Below are positions 25,747 through 35,054 of a stretch of DNA of 64,000 nucleotides, one piece after another (the stretch's first letter is position 1; the number at the start of each line of letters is the position of its first letter). The DNA lies in the NCBI RefSeq assembly GCF_019880365.1, contig NZ_CP082271.1:2170001-2234000 (forward strand), in the 5' to 3' direction. The stretch is from Pseudomonas sp. DNDY-54 (GTDB lineage: Bacteria > Pseudomonadota > Gammaproteobacteria > Pseudomonadales > Pseudomonadaceae). The notes under the pieces were generated by a model, which worked only from the letters and a program-made list of their open reading frames with translations, was not told the origin of the DNA and did no database searches. The translations under genes were made by a program, and so were the position numbers.

Positions 25747-27303
25747 GTGTCCGAATACCTGTTGCAAATGAACGGCATCGTCAAAACCTTCGACGGTGTC
25801 AAAGCCCTGGACGCCATCGATATCAAGGTCAGGCCTGGCGAATGTGTGGGCCTGTGCGGCGAGAACGGCGCTGGCAAGTCGACGCTGATGAAAGTGCTCT
25901 CCGGGGTTTATCCCTACGGCACCTGGGAGGGTGAAATTGTCTGGGACGGCCAGCCGCTACGGGCCAAATCGATCAACGAAACCGAAGCCGCCGGGATCGT
26001 CATCATCCACCAGGAGCTGACCCTGGTTCCCGACCTGTCGGTGGTCGAGAACATCTTCATGGGTCACGAGCTGACCCTGCCCGGCGGGCGCATGAACTAT
26101 CCGGCGATGATCCACCGCGCCGAAGCCCTGATGCGCGAACTCAAGGTGCCGGACATGAACGTCTCGCTGCCGGTCTCGCAGTACGGCGGCGGCCACCAGC
26201 AATTGGTGGAAATCGCCAAGGCGTTGAACAAGCAGGCACGCCTGCTGATCCTCGACGAGCCCTCCTCGGCCCTGACCCGTTCGGAAATCGACGTGTTGCT
26301 GGACATCATCCGCGACCTCAAGGCCAAGGGCGTAGCCTGCGTCTATATCTCGCACAAACTCGATGAAGTGGCGGCCGTTTGCGACACCATTTCGGTGATT
26401 CGCGACGGCCAGCACATCGCCACGACCGCCATGGCAGACATGGACATTTCCAGGATCATCGCGCAGATGGTGGGGCGCGAGATGAACAACCTGTACCCCA
26501 CTGAGCCCCACGAGATTGGCGAGGTGATCTTCGAGGCCCGGAACGTCACCTGCTATGACGTCGACAACCCCAGGCGCAAACGGGTCGACGACATTTCTTT
26601 CGTGCTCAAGCGTGGCGAGATCCTCGGTATTGCCGGGCTGGTAGGCGCGGGGCGCACGGAGCTGGTGTCCGCGTTGTTCGGCGCCTATCCCGGCCGCTAC
26701 GAAGCGGAGGTGTTGCTGGAAGGCCAGCCGATCGACACCCGCACGCCGCTCAAGTCCATCCGCGCCGGACTGTGCATGGTGCCTGAAGACCGCAAGCGCC
26801 AGGGCATCATCCCGGATCTGTGCGTCGGCCAGAACATCACCCTGGCGGTGCTGGAGAACTACGCAAAGATGACCCGCATCGATGCCGAAGCCGAACTGAG
26901 CAGCATCGACACGGAAATCTCGCGCATGCACCTCAAGACCGCGAGCCCCTTTCTGCCGATCACCAGCCTGTCCGGCGGCAACCAGCAGAAGGCCGTGTTG
27001 GCCAAGATGCTCCTGACCCGGCCCCGGGTGCTGATTCTCGACGAGCCCACGCGAGGGGTCGACGTCGGCGCCAAATACGAGATCTACAAGCTCATGGGCG
27101 CGCTGGCGGCCGAAGGCGTGTCGATCATCATGGTTTCTTCGGAGCTGGCCGAAGTACTTGGGGTCTCCGACCGCGTCCTGGTGATCGGTGATGGTCAGTT
27201 GCGGGGCGACTTTATCAACCAAGAGCTCACCCAGGCGCAGGTGCTCGCCGCCGCGCTCAGCCAACCCGATGGCCATAACAATAATGATCGGAAGTCCGCG
27301 TAG
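25747..27303 (+). CDS. xylG: D-xylose ABC transporter ATP-binding protein
   Basis: XylG (518 aa) has two tandem ABC domains, as usual for sugar transporters of the RbsA type. The first has Walker A GENGAGKST and Walker B LLILDEPSSAL; the second has a degenerate Walker A (GLVGAGRTE) and an intact LSGGNQQK signature with VLILDEPTRGVD. The start is probably GTG 25747 (SEYLLQMNGIVKTF..., as in homologues) and not the TTG at 25723. Its TAG stop abuts the ATG of xylH. Confidence 0.95.
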   Translation: MSEYLLQMNGIVKTFDGVKALDAIDIKVRPGECVGLCGENGAGKSTLMKVLSGVYPYGTWEGEIVWDGQPLRAKSINETEAAGIVIIHQELTLVPDLSVVENIFMGHELTLPGGRMNYPAMIHRAEALMRELKVPDMNVSLPVSQYGGGHQQLVEIAKALNKQARLLILDEPSSALTRSEIDVLLDIIRDLKAKGVACVYISHKLDEVAAVCDTISVIRDGQHIATTAMADMDISRIIAQMVGREMNNLYPTEPHEIGEVIFEARNVTCYDVDNPRRKRVDDISFVLKRGEILGIAGLVGAGRTELVSALFGAYPGRYEAEVLLEGQPIDTRTPLKSIRAGLCMVPEDRKRQGIIPDLCVGQNITLAVLENYAKMTRIDAEAELSSIDTEISRMHLKTASPFLPITSLSGGNQQKAVLAKMLLTRPRVLILDEPTRGVDVGAKYEIYKLMGALAAEGVSIIMVSSELAEVLGVSDRVLVIGDGQLRGDFINQELTQAQVLAAALSQPDGHNNNDRKSA

Positions 27304-28440
27304 ATGAATCAGGTCAAACAACTCTTCACCCGCTACAAGATGCTCGCGCTGGTGATCGCTGTAGCCATTATCTGGCTGTTCTTCAGTTGGCAGACCGAGG
27401 GCGGGTTCCTGACCCCGCGCAACCTGTCTAACCTGCTGCGACAGATGTCCATCACCGGGATTCTCGCCTGCGGCATGGTACTGGTGATCATCAGCGGCGA
27501 GATCGACCTCTCGGTGGGCTCGATGCTGGGCCTGCTGGGCGGTGTGGCAGCCATCCTGGACGTGATCTACAACGTGCCGCTCATGGCGAACCTGAGCCTG
27601 GTGGCGCTGTTGGGGCTGATGATCGGCCTGGCGAACGGCTATATGACCGCGTACATGCGCATTCCGTCGTTCATTGTCGGGCTGGGCGGCATGCTGGCAT
27701 TTCGCGGGATCCTGCTGGGGATTACCGACGGCACCACCATCGCTCCGGTGTCGCCTTCCCTGGTCTACATCGGCCAGGGTTATCTACCGCGTACAGCGGG
27801 TGTGGTGCTCGGCGTCCTGCTGTTCGCCCTGACGCTGTTCCTGACCTGGAAACAGCGACGCAATCGCGCTCTCCATGGCCTGGCTCCGCACTCGCTTGTA
27901 CGTGACCTGTTGCGCGTGGCGTTGATCGGTGCGGTATTGGCCGGGTTTGTCCAGACGCTCAACAGCTATGACGGTATCCCGGTTCCGGTGCTGCTCCTGC
28001 TCGTGCTGCTGGGCGTGTTCAGTTACGTCACCAGCCAGACCGTATTTGGCCGACGCATCTACTCAGTTGGCAGCAACATGGAGGCGACACGCCTGTCGGG
28101 CATCAACGTCCAGGCGGTGAAGCTGTGGATATTCGGCATCATGGGCGTGATGTGCGCCTTCGCCGGGATGGTCAATACCGCACGTCTGGCCGCCGGCTCA
28201 CCCTCGGCGGGCAGCATGGGCGAACTCGACGCCATTGCCGCCTGCTTTATCGGCGGCACCTCCATGCGGGGTGGTTCCGGCACCGTCTATGGCGCCCTCC
28301 TCGGCGCCTTGGTCATCACCAGCCTGGACAATGGCATGTCCATGCTGGACGTAGACAGCTACTGGCAGATGATCGTCAAGGGCAGCATCCTGGTGCTGGC
28401 AGTGTGGGTAGATGTAAGCACCCGGGCCGGACGGCGCTAA
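27304..28440 (+). CDS. xylH: D-xylose ABC transporter permease
   Basis: XylH (378 aa), inner-membrane permease of the xylose importer, with about ten hydrophobic segments; the family motifs SGEIDLSVGSMLGL and FIVGLGGMLAFRGIL are present. It begins at the base after the xylG stop codon, so it is translated from the same message. A weak hairpin overlaps its stop codon. Confidence 0.95.
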   Translation: MNQVKQLFTRYKMLALVIAVAIIWLFFSWQTEGGFLTPRNLSNLLRQMSITGILACGMVLVIISGEIDLSVGSMLGLLGGVAAILDVIYNVPLMANLSLVALLGLMIGLANGYMTAYMRIPSFIVGLGGMLAFRGILLGITDGTTIAPVSPSLVYIGQGYLPRTAGVVLGVLLFALTLFLTWKQRRNRALHGLAPHSLVRDLLRVALIGAVLAGFVQTLNSYDGIPVPVLLLLVLLGVFSYVTSQTVFGRRIYSVGSNMEATRLSGINVQAVKLWIFGIMGVMCAFAGMVNTARLAAGSPSAGSMGELDAIAACFIGGTSMRGGSGTVYGALLGALVITSLDNGMSMLDVDSYWQMIVKGSILVLAVWVDVSTRAGRR

Positions 28441-28450
28441 TCCGCCCGGC
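28426..28450 (+). terminator. possible hairpin at the end of xylH
   Basis: GCCGGACGG and CCGCCCGGC can pair with one mismatch across the xylH stop codon, leaving a 7-base loop. There is only a short T run about 10 bases on (GTTTTC), so this is a weak terminator candidate. Confidence 0.35.
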
Positions 28451-28742
28451 CTGGAGGCGTTTTCGCAGGCTTACGCTCCGAGATGCAGGCCTGCGGCTCC
28501 ATTGCCTTCACCCCGGCGTGCAAGGCTATGAGAAAGGAACTGAACCGAGTTTTGGTTTGAGTAGACGAATGGACGCCCGGTTACGTTCCGAATCTCAATA
28601 GGGAAATGGGTGCGGCAGTTGTTTTATCGAAACACCAAAATCGATGGGCCTGATAATTAATATCACGCTCATCTTTTTTGAATCCGAAGATCGCTCCATC
28701 ATATTTGCTTAGAAACTTATAAAACACTTCGGAGTAAATATC
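28441..28742. other. intergenic region xylH to DUF2790 gene
   Basis: About 300 bases without a recognisable gene. The right part (28620-28740) is AT-rich compared with its surroundings and presumably carries the promoter of the DUF2790 gene. Confidence 0.5.
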
Positions 28743-29000
28743 ATGAGCATAAACAGTAGAGGCGCGCTTAGTACGACTGCGTTTGGCATGTTCTTTCTAA
28801 GTTTGACTGCACTAGCTGATAGTGCGCCCCAATCGTATGAGTACGGGACGCAGCTGGATGTAGTAAAAGTCTTGTCCATCACTACTCAAGATAGCGCTGC
28901 CTGCGAACCGGTTGAACAGACCATGACGTACACCGACTCGTCCGGAGAAACGCGAGCACTGCAATATGTCGTGTTGTCCAGCGCATGCAGCCAGAACTGA
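28743..29000 (+). CDS. DUF2790 small secreted protein
   Basis: An 85-residue protein with an N-terminal signal peptide (about 1-25, ending LTALA) and a DUF2790 domain (YEYGTQLDVVKVLSITTQDSAACEPVEQTMTYTDSSG). Two cysteines in the mature part may form a disulfide. The family is confined mainly to Pseudomonas, where several members respond to metals or phosphate; its function is not known. It is a single-gene unit. Confidence 0.88.
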   Translation: MSINSRGALSTTAFGMFFLSLTALADSAPQSYEYGTQLDVVKVLSITTQDSAACEPVEQTMTYTDSSGETRALQYVVLSSACSQN

Positions 29001-29375
29001 TGAGCCACCGGGGCACTAGGGAAAGTGCCTCGGTACCACCAACCCGTCCCTGGGAATTAACCGGTGCTAAATAACCGCTGGTATAAATCCAACCCTATTG
29101 CGTTATAAGTGTGGTGCCACCCCTTATGGCCACGACAACCTTACGACCGACCTTACTCATAGAGCCAAGACATTTTTGTTAGTTTTACAAACATGAAATG
29201 CATCACGATACCGAACGTCTTCCGACGAGGTCATTGCAATATCCTTGGTTGAGTCTTAGTGCATTTCCCTCAGCTCTCGCGCGGTGTACATTTTGTACGC
29301 GTAACGGCGTATTGCCATTACCTACAAATCCTGCCATAACGCCGAGCTTGCCATTGCGTTTACAAGGATGTATCG
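29001..29375. other. intergenic region before the di-haem cytochrome gene
   Basis: About 375 bases, low in coding signal. It contains a short perfect inverted repeat (29286-29298) and should hold the promoter of the cytochrome/catalase-like pair. No gene seen. Confidence 0.5.
29286..29298. promoter_or_regulatory. palindrome GTACATTTTGTAC, possible operator
   Basis: A perfect 5+5 inverted repeat (GTACA-TTT-TGTAC) about 80 bases upstream of the di-haem cytochrome start. It may be a regulator binding site; no regulator gene is adjacent. Confidence 0.3.
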
Positions 29376-31247
29376 ATGCGATTGTTGCGACGTGCCCTGC
29401 TCGGGCTCCTGTCTCTGGCTGGTCTTATGGCCGCCGTCATGTTGTATTTCGTGGCTTACCCGAATCTGCCGGAATACGAGGCGCCCGCTGGGCTTCGTTA
29501 CCTCGATCAATGGAGCGAGGCCGATAGGCAGACTTACTACTACACGCCGCAAGGCACGCAGATCAAGGGCTTGGAATATGACTGGTTCACGTCGCTGGAG
29601 CAGCCGTTCAGCCAGGACAGATTCGCGTCGCCCAGCCACCTGGCGCGCTTCGGTTTCCTGGTTGATCCCAGCCAGACAGCAACCGCTATCAACCCCGGCA
29701 ATCTGCCCGTCGGCTTTGCCCGTCATGACGATACCGATACTGGCCGCACCTATTTAGACGTCACCTGTGCGGCTTGCCATACGGGCGAGTTGCGCTTCAA
29801 GGGTCAGGCGCTCCGTATCGATGGCGGCGCGGCGATGCATTCATTGGCGTCGACCGTACCGACGCTGCGCGGCGGCTCCTTTGGGCAGGCGCTCGGGATG
29901 AGCATGGCGTTTACGTACTACAACCCACTCAAGTTCCGACGTTTCGCCCGCGAAGTTCTTGGCGAGCATTATTCGCGCGACCGCGATCAGCTGCGCCGCG
30001 ACTTTAAACAGGTCCTTGATCGGCTGCTTGGGACTGCCTTCAACGACTGGCACCGAGGCCTCTACCCGACCGAGGAAGGCTTCGGTCGTACCGATGCGTT
30101 TGGCCGCATTGCCAACACAGCGTTCGGCGATGCGATTGATCCGTCTAACTACCGCATTGCAAACGCGCCCGTGAGCTACCCGCAGCTCTGGGACATTTGG
30201 AAGTTCGACTGGGTGCAGTGGAACGGCTCAGCCATGCAACCGATGGCACGTAACATTGGCGAGGCGCTGGGGGTGGGTGCTCGGTTGGCGTTGCTGGACG
30301 AGCGCGGGCATCCCGTACCTGAGGCGGACCGTTACGACTCGGGCGTACGCGTGCGTGATCTCTACCGGCTGGAAACAACCCTAACCCGCCTCGCCCCGCC
30401 GCTTTGGCCTGAAGACGTGCTGGGCGAGATCGATATCGGGCAGGCCAGCCTTGGTCGCGCGTTGTACCGTGAGAATTGCGCCTATTGCCACGAGGCCAAA
30501 CCCAAGCCCGTTGAAAAGCGCTTCGCACCGGGCCGCGACCCGGAATGGCGCATGCGGGTGATTCCTCTGAAGATAGTCGGAACAGACCCGACCACCGCTG
30601 ACAACATCGCCGACCACCGTTTCGACCTGACCCGGCTCGGTTGGGCACAGGACGAGTTGGACCGCCTCGATGTGCGCGTGTACGGCGAGCGCGATGCTCC
30701 GCTGGATCTTGGCAGCATTTCGAGTGCCAAGGGGCTGGCCTACATCACCGCGTATGTAGAGCAGCGCGCGTACCGCGACGCAGGCATCACGCCACCGGAG
30801 CGCGCCACATTCAACGGGTATGGCCTTCCGATCGGCGTACAGGAGCTGCGCGGCTATAAAGCCCGCCCGCTCGAGGGTGTCTGGGCGACACCACCCTTCC
30901 TGCACAACGGCTCGGTGCCGACGCTCTTCCAATTGCTATCTCCCGTGGCTGAGCGGCAAGAAACCTTTTGGGTCGGTGGCCGTGAGTACGACCCGAAGCA
31001 GGTCGGAATCCGCACCGAACCTTTCAAGGGCGGCTTCCTGCTCGACACAGCGATCACCGGCAATAGCAATCAGGGCCATGAGTTCCGCGCGGGTTGTCGC
31101 GGCAACGGCGTCGTCGGCCGGGCATTGGCGCCGCATGAGCGCTGGGCGTTGGTTGAATACCTCAAGGTGCTGGGCGATCCGGTGATTGAACCGAAGCTGC
31201 AAGCGCTCCCGTCGCATCCCTATAACCCCGGCCCATCGTGCTACTGA
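29376..31247 (+). CDS. RoxA/MauG-like di-haem cytochrome c
   Basis: A 623-residue exported or membrane-anchored cytochrome with an N-terminal hydrophobic segment (about 7-29) and two c-type haem motifs, CAACH at 131-135 and CAYCH at 368-372. The layout, with the second haem in a TPPFLHNGSVPTL-type peroxidase core, matches the di-haem peroxidase superfamily branch that includes rubber oxygenase RoxA and MauG relatives. The reaction could be peroxidase or dioxygenase; the substrate is unknown. It is followed after 22 bases by a catalase-fold gene, making a two-gene operon. Confidence 0.85.
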   Translation: MRLLRRALLGLLSLAGLMAAVMLYFVAYPNLPEYEAPAGLRYLDQWSEADRQTYYYTPQGTQIKGLEYDWFTSLEQPFSQDRFASPSHLARFGFLVDPSQTATAINPGNLPVGFARHDDTDTGRTYLDVTCAACHTGELRFKGQALRIDGGAAMHSLASTVPTLRGGSFGQALGMSMAFTYYNPLKFRRFAREVLGEHYSRDRDQLRRDFKQVLDRLLGTAFNDWHRGLYPTEEGFGRTDAFGRIANTAFGDAIDPSNYRIANAPVSYPQLWDIWKFDWVQWNGSAMQPMARNIGEALGVGARLALLDERGHPVPEADRYDSGVRVRDLYRLETTLTRLAPPLWPEDVLGEIDIGQASLGRALYRENCAYCHEAKPKPVEKRFAPGRDPEWRMRVIPLKIVGTDPTTADNIADHRFDLTRLGWAQDELDRLDVRVYGERDAPLDLGSISSAKGLAYITAYVEQRAYRDAGITPPERATFNGYGLPIGVQELRGYKARPLEGVWATPPFLHNGSVPTLFQLLSPVAERQETFWVGGREYDPKQVGIRTEPFKGGFLLDTAITGNSNQGHEFRAGCRGNGVVGRALAPHERWALVEYLKVLGDPVIEPKLQALPSHPYNPGPSCY

Positions 31248-31269
31248 CACGCCGCAGAAGGATTTGCAT

Positions 31270-32406
31270 ATGTTTTCGAGACTCTGGCTTTGGCTCGGCC
31301 GCCTGATCAGTCGAATAGTGATCGTCCTAGTTGCGTTAGCCCTGGCTGGATGGGCGATCGGCGCCCTCTTCTTCCACTTCGAGCATCAGGGGCCAGTCTC
31401 GGCGGACGAGGTAATCGCGCCGACCGAAGCTGCCGACACGCGAGCCATCATCACGGATGCCATTGCGGTAATTGAACAGCACCGCGATAACACTCGAGTC
31501 CTGCGCGATGCGCATGCCAAGGCTCACGGGTGCGTTCGCGCCCAGGTTAGGATCCGCGACGATATTCCGAGCAGCCTTCGGCATGGCGTGTTTAGCGAGC
31601 CCGGCAGAGAGTGGAACGCGTGGATGCGGTTATCTAACGGGAATGCGTACCCGCAGTTCGACCGCATCAATGATGCCCGTGGCATGGCGATAAAGCTGCT
31701 CGACGTGCCGGGCGACAAACTCACTCGCGACCCGCGTCACGCGAGCGAACAGGATTTCGTGATGTTCAACCATCCGGTGTTCTTTGTCCGAGACGTTGCT
31801 GAGTACCGCAGCAACTTTGCCGCGCAGGCGGAGGGCAAAAAGGTGCTGGCTTTTTTGCCGAGCCTCGATCCGCGGAGCTGGGAACTGCGCCACCTGTTCA
31901 TTGCACTCAAGACGCTATCGCCTGCGCCGCAGAGCCCGGTTGCGACTGTTTACAGTTCGGTAGCCCCCTTCAAACTGGGGCCCCACAACATTAAATATCG
32001 GGTCGCTCCGGCACCAGAGCAATGTCCCGCGTACCAATTGCCGGAGCAGAACCGCGATCTGCCGAACTTCTTGCGCAGCGCGCTTTATCAGCAATTGTCG
32101 CTCGACCGGGTGCCGGCCTGCTTCGTCCTGCAGGTTCAACTGCAGAATACCGAGCACTACATGCCTATCGAAGACACCAGCATTGAATGGAGCGAGACGG
32201 TTTCGGCCTTCGAGACGATAGCGGACGTCCGGGTGATGGCGCAAGATTTTGACAGCCCTGGGCAAAACCTCGACTGCGATAATCTCTCCTTCAACCCGTG
32301 GCATGCGCTTCCTGAGCATCGCCCGATTGGCGGAATCAACCGGTTGCGCAAAGCGGTCTACGAATCCATCAGCGCCTATCGGCTGGAGCGTAACGGTGTC
32401 CGCTAA
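31270..32406 (+). CDS. membrane-anchored catalase-family protein
   Basis: A 378-residue catalase-fold haem protein. The N-terminal hydrophobic segment (about 9-34) should anchor it so that the domain faces the periplasm. The distal-side motif DAHAKAHG retains the catalase His, and RKAVY near the C-terminus matches the proximal RxxxY pattern. It is smaller than true catalases and resembles the allene-oxide-synthase-like or catalase-related peroxidases. The ATG at 31270 is chosen because the in-frame codon at 31186 overlaps the cytochrome gene. Co-transcription with the di-haem cytochrome implies joint peroxide- or lipid-peroxide chemistry. Confidence 0.82.
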   Translation: MFSRLWLWLGRLISRIVIVLVALALAGWAIGALFFHFEHQGPVSADEVIAPTEAADTRAIITDAIAVIEQHRDNTRVLRDAHAKAHGCVRAQVRIRDDIPSSLRHGVFSEPGREWNAWMRLSNGNAYPQFDRINDARGMAIKLLDVPGDKLTRDPRHASEQDFVMFNHPVFFVRDVAEYRSNFAAQAEGKKVLAFLPSLDPRSWELRHLFIALKTLSPAPQSPVATVYSSVAPFKLGPHNIKYRVAPAPEQCPAYQLPEQNRDLPNFLRSALYQQLSLDRVPACFVLQVQLQNTEHYMPIEDTSIEWSETVSAFETIADVRVMAQDFDSPGQNLDCDNLSFNPWHALPEHRPIGGINRLRKAVYESISAYRLERNGVR

Positions 32407-32452
32407 CGGGCCATGCGCGCTTCAGGATGGCGTAAGCGAAGCGTCGAGCGTG

Positions 32453-33496
32453 TTAGTTCGCCAACACGACATCGCGTATATCTTCCGCCAACTGCCGTAC
32501 GCGATTCTCACTGGTATCCCAGGAGCACATGAACCGCGCGCCTCCCACGCCGATGAAGGTGTAAAACATCCAACCGCGGCTTCGCAGTGCTTCGAGTGCC
32601 AATGGTGGGATGCTGACGAAGACGCCGTTCGCCTCGACGGGAAACATCAACTGCACGCCCGGCACATCGCTGATCAGCCTGGCTAACAATTGCGCACATT
32701 GGTTGGCGTGCTTTGCATAGTTCATCCAGGCGCCGTTTTCGAGCAATCCCACCCACGGCGCAGAGAGAAATCGCATCTTCGATGCCAACTGGCCGGCCTG
32801 CTTGCAGCGGTACTCGAAATCCTCCGCCAGTTCTCGATTGAAGAACAGGATCGCTTCCCCCACGGCCATGCCGTTCTTCGTGCCGCCGAAACACAGCACA
32901 TCAACGCCAGCTTTCCAGCTCAGCTCCGCAGGCGACAGCCCGAGAAATGCGCAGGCATTGGCGAACCGCGCCCCATCCATATGCAGATGCAGCCCCAATT
33001 CCTTGCAGGTGTCGCTGATGGCACGAAGCTCGTCGGGGCGATACACCGTACCAATTTCCGTGGCTTGGGTGATGCTCACGACGCGCGGCTTGGGGTAGTG
33101 AATATCCTTGCGCTTAAGCGCAACGTCACGGATCGCCGTAGGCGTGAGCTTGCCCTGGTCCGTTGGGGCGACCAGTAGCTTGGAGCCGTTGGAAAAGAAC
33201 TCGGGTGCCCCGCACTCATCTGTCTCGATATGCGCGATGTCACCGCAGATCACGCTGTGGTAGCTCTGGCATAAGGCTGATAACGCCAGTGAATTGGCCG
33301 CGGTACCGTTGAAGGCGAAGAAAACCTCGCAATCGGTTTCGAACAGTTGACGAAAATGGTCGGCAGCGCGCGTCGTCCATTCATCGTCGCCGTAGGCCCG
33401 GTCATGTCCCTGATTGGCACGTGCCATGGCGTCCCAGGCTTCTGGGCAAATACCGGAATAGTTGTCGCTGGCGAACTGCTGGTTAGCGGTGGTCAT
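32453..33496 (-). CDS. ltaE: low-specificity L-threonine aldolase
   Basis: A 347-residue PLP-dependent fold type I enzyme that cleaves L-threonine and L-allo-threonine to glycine and acetaldehyde. The SDNYSGICPE start, the HMDGARFANA motif (PLP-binding Asp) and the Schiff-base Lys in CFGGTKNGMAVGEA are all present. The ATG at 33496 is the family-typical start; the longer frame to 33748 reads into the DUF202 gene. It is convergent with the catalase-like gene and 23 bases downstream of a DUF202 gene on the same strand. Confidence 0.93.
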   Translation of the reverse strand: MTTANQQFASDNYSGICPEAWDAMARANQGHDRAYGDDEWTTRAADHFRQLFETDCEVFFAFNGTAANSLALSALCQSYHSVICGDIAHIETDECGAPEFFSNGSKLLVAPTDQGKLTPTAIRDVALKRKDIHYPKPRVVSITQATEIGTVYRPDELRAISDTCKELGLHLHMDGARFANACAFLGLSPAELSWKAGVDVLCFGGTKNGMAVGEAILFFNRELAEDFEYRCKQAGQLASKMRFLSAPWVGLLENGAWMNYAKHANQCAQLLARLISDVPGVQLMFPVEANGVFVSIPPLALEALRSRGWMFYTFIGVGGARFMCSWDTSENRVRQLAEDIRDVVLAN

Positions 33497-33519
33497 CTCA
33501 GCCTCTTCAATCTGCGGCC

Positions 33520-33894
33520 CTAGTAGGTGATGGGCAAGTAAATAACGGTATAAAGCCCCAGCGCAGCGAGTACGGCTACCGACGCACCGAGCCAGAATAC
33601 GGAAACTACGTCTGCTTGCATCCGGCCACTCTTCAGGCCGCTTGCGTTGCGCATATAGCGTCGCTGCTGGGTCGTCCAGATGCCCAGCGCGGTCATCAAC
33701 GACAGCGCCACGAGCGCGCCAACAAAAGCGCCGTGATACGGCATCCACCGCAGGAACAGGGCGCTGACTGTCAGCAATGTCAGCAACGTTCGGCTCCAGG
33801 CTAACGAAGTGCGTTCAGGCTGAAGGCCTGGGTCTTCATGCAGCGGCGGTGGCGGCGGTTTGGGCTCCAGGCGTCGGCGAAAGGAGATGTGCAT
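33520..33894 (-). CDS. DUF202 membrane protein
   Basis: A 124-residue inner-membrane protein with the DUF202 signature QPERTSLAWSRTLLTLL near the N-terminus and three hydrophobic segments. A Pro-rich cytoplasmic leader precedes it. The function of the family (E. coli YidG/YidH) is not established. It starts one base after the stop of the neighbouring DUF202 gene, the usual tandem arrangement. Confidence 0.85.
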   Translation of the reverse strand: MHISFRRRLEPKPPPPPLHEDPGLQPERTSLAWSRTLLTLLTVSALFLRWMPYHGAFVGALVALSLMTALGIWTTQQRRYMRNASGLKSGRMQADVVSVFWLGASVAVLAALGLYTVIYLPITY

Positions 33895-33895
33895 C

Positions 33896-34300
33896 TCAGG
33901 TTCTCAGGGCGATGTAGCTGATAAGCACCAAGGTCACCAATGTACCGCCGATCGAGAGGATCGGTATCAGCAACGGGAACGGCAATGGCCCACTGTGGCG
34001 AATCGCACGTTCGATGCTAAGCCAGCGCAGGCAGGCTGTGGAGCTGATAAACATTGCCAGCAGCAGCAGCGAGACCGAGAGAACCTTGCGAATCTCCAGT
34101 GTAAAGATGGCTCCGGCAAAGGCTTCGACTGCCACACCGCCGGCCAATAACGCCAGAGAAGTGCGAATCCAGGCGAGGAAGGTCCGTTCGTTGGCCAGGG
34201 TGAACCGCGGATCGGGCTCCTTTCCGCCGGACAGCAACCGGTGACTCCAGCGACTTCGTTCCATTGGGTGATTCGTCTCTGATCGGATGGGTGCACTCAT
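33896..34300 (-). CDS. YidH-like DUF202 membrane protein
   Basis: A 134-residue membrane protein of the YidH type: FTLANERTFLAWIRTSLALLAGGVAVEAF followed by two more hydrophobic segments. It is upstream partner of the 124-residue DUF202 protein; together they resemble the yidGH pair. An internal Met at codon 13 is an alternative start. Function unknown. Confidence 0.85.
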   Translation of the reverse strand: MSAPIRSETNHPMERSRWSHRLLSGGKEPDPRFTLANERTFLAWIRTSLALLAGGVAVEAFAGAIFTLEIRKVLSVSLLLLAMFISSTACLRWLSIERAIRHSGPLPFPLLIPILSIGGTLVTLVLISYIALRT

Positions 34301-34433
34301 TCAAACAGAAACGTAACGGGTCTGCAGGTTCCATCGTGTCCGCCTGCGTCGCTGACCGAGCGCTCCCCGCTTACGCCTGACGTAACCGCCTCATGCTAAT
34401 GTGCGGCCTCAAAACCACCCCGGAGATAGGTTC

Positions 34434-34925
34434 ATGCTGCTTCGCCTGGTTACCGCACTCGCCCTCGGTACAGCCACCCTGACAGCACTCGCTGACGACC
34501 ATGCGCATGGTCATCATGCAGTGGAAGGAGCGCCAATCATTACGCAGGTGTGGTCTCGCGCCATGCCGCCAACTGCGCCGACAGGCGCGGTTTACTTCAA
34601 CGTGCGCAACCCGGGGGATAAGCCGGATCGACTGGTTGACGTGCAGACCTCTCGTGCAGAAAAAGCCGAGCTGCACACCCACGTTCACACTGGCGAGATG
34701 ATGCGTATGGAGCGAATCGACTCGGTCGAGGTTCCGGCCGGCGGGGACGTAGCCTTCAAGCCGGGCGGCAATCACGTCATGCTGTTCAAACCCAACACGC
34801 CATTAGCGGCCGGCGAAACATTTCCCCTCACGCTGATCTTCGAGCGCTCGGGAGAAATGACTGTTGACGTCCCGATCCAGGATGGGCCACCGGAGGCCAG
34901 CGATAACACCCATCAGCATCACTGA
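34434..34925 (+). CDS. PCuAC-family periplasmic copper chaperone
   Basis: A 163-residue secreted protein. Residues 1-20 are a signal peptide (ending LTALA); the mature part has a His-rich start (DDHAHGHH), then the PCuAC Cu(I)-binding residues in ELHTHVHTGEMMRM and GGNHVMLF, and ends in a second His-rich tail (NTHQHH). PCuAC proteins deliver copper to cytochrome oxidase. The ATG at 34434 follows CGGAG. It is a single gene with no linked oxidase genes. Confidence 0.9.
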   Translation: MLLRLVTALALGTATLTALADDHAHGHHAVEGAPIITQVWSRAMPPTAPTGAVYFNVRNPGDKPDRLVDVQTSRAEKAELHTHVHTGEMMRMERIDSVEVPAGGDVAFKPGGNHVMLFKPNTPLAAGETFPLTLIFERSGEMTVDVPIQDGPPEASDNTHQHH

Positions 34926-35054
34926 CCACTGGGAACCTTCTAGCAGCTTGCTTATCGAGTAGGCTGCTCTGTAGCAGATTCGCCCTGCTTACCGAGCGGA
35001 GATGCGGCGGGTCGCAGCGCCAAGCCTAAAAGCGCGGGTGGCGCCGCGGGCCGA

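Noticed and set aside
25957..27321. 450-codon minus-strand frame opposite xylG
   Set aside because: Antisense shadow; XylG has both ABC domains intact.
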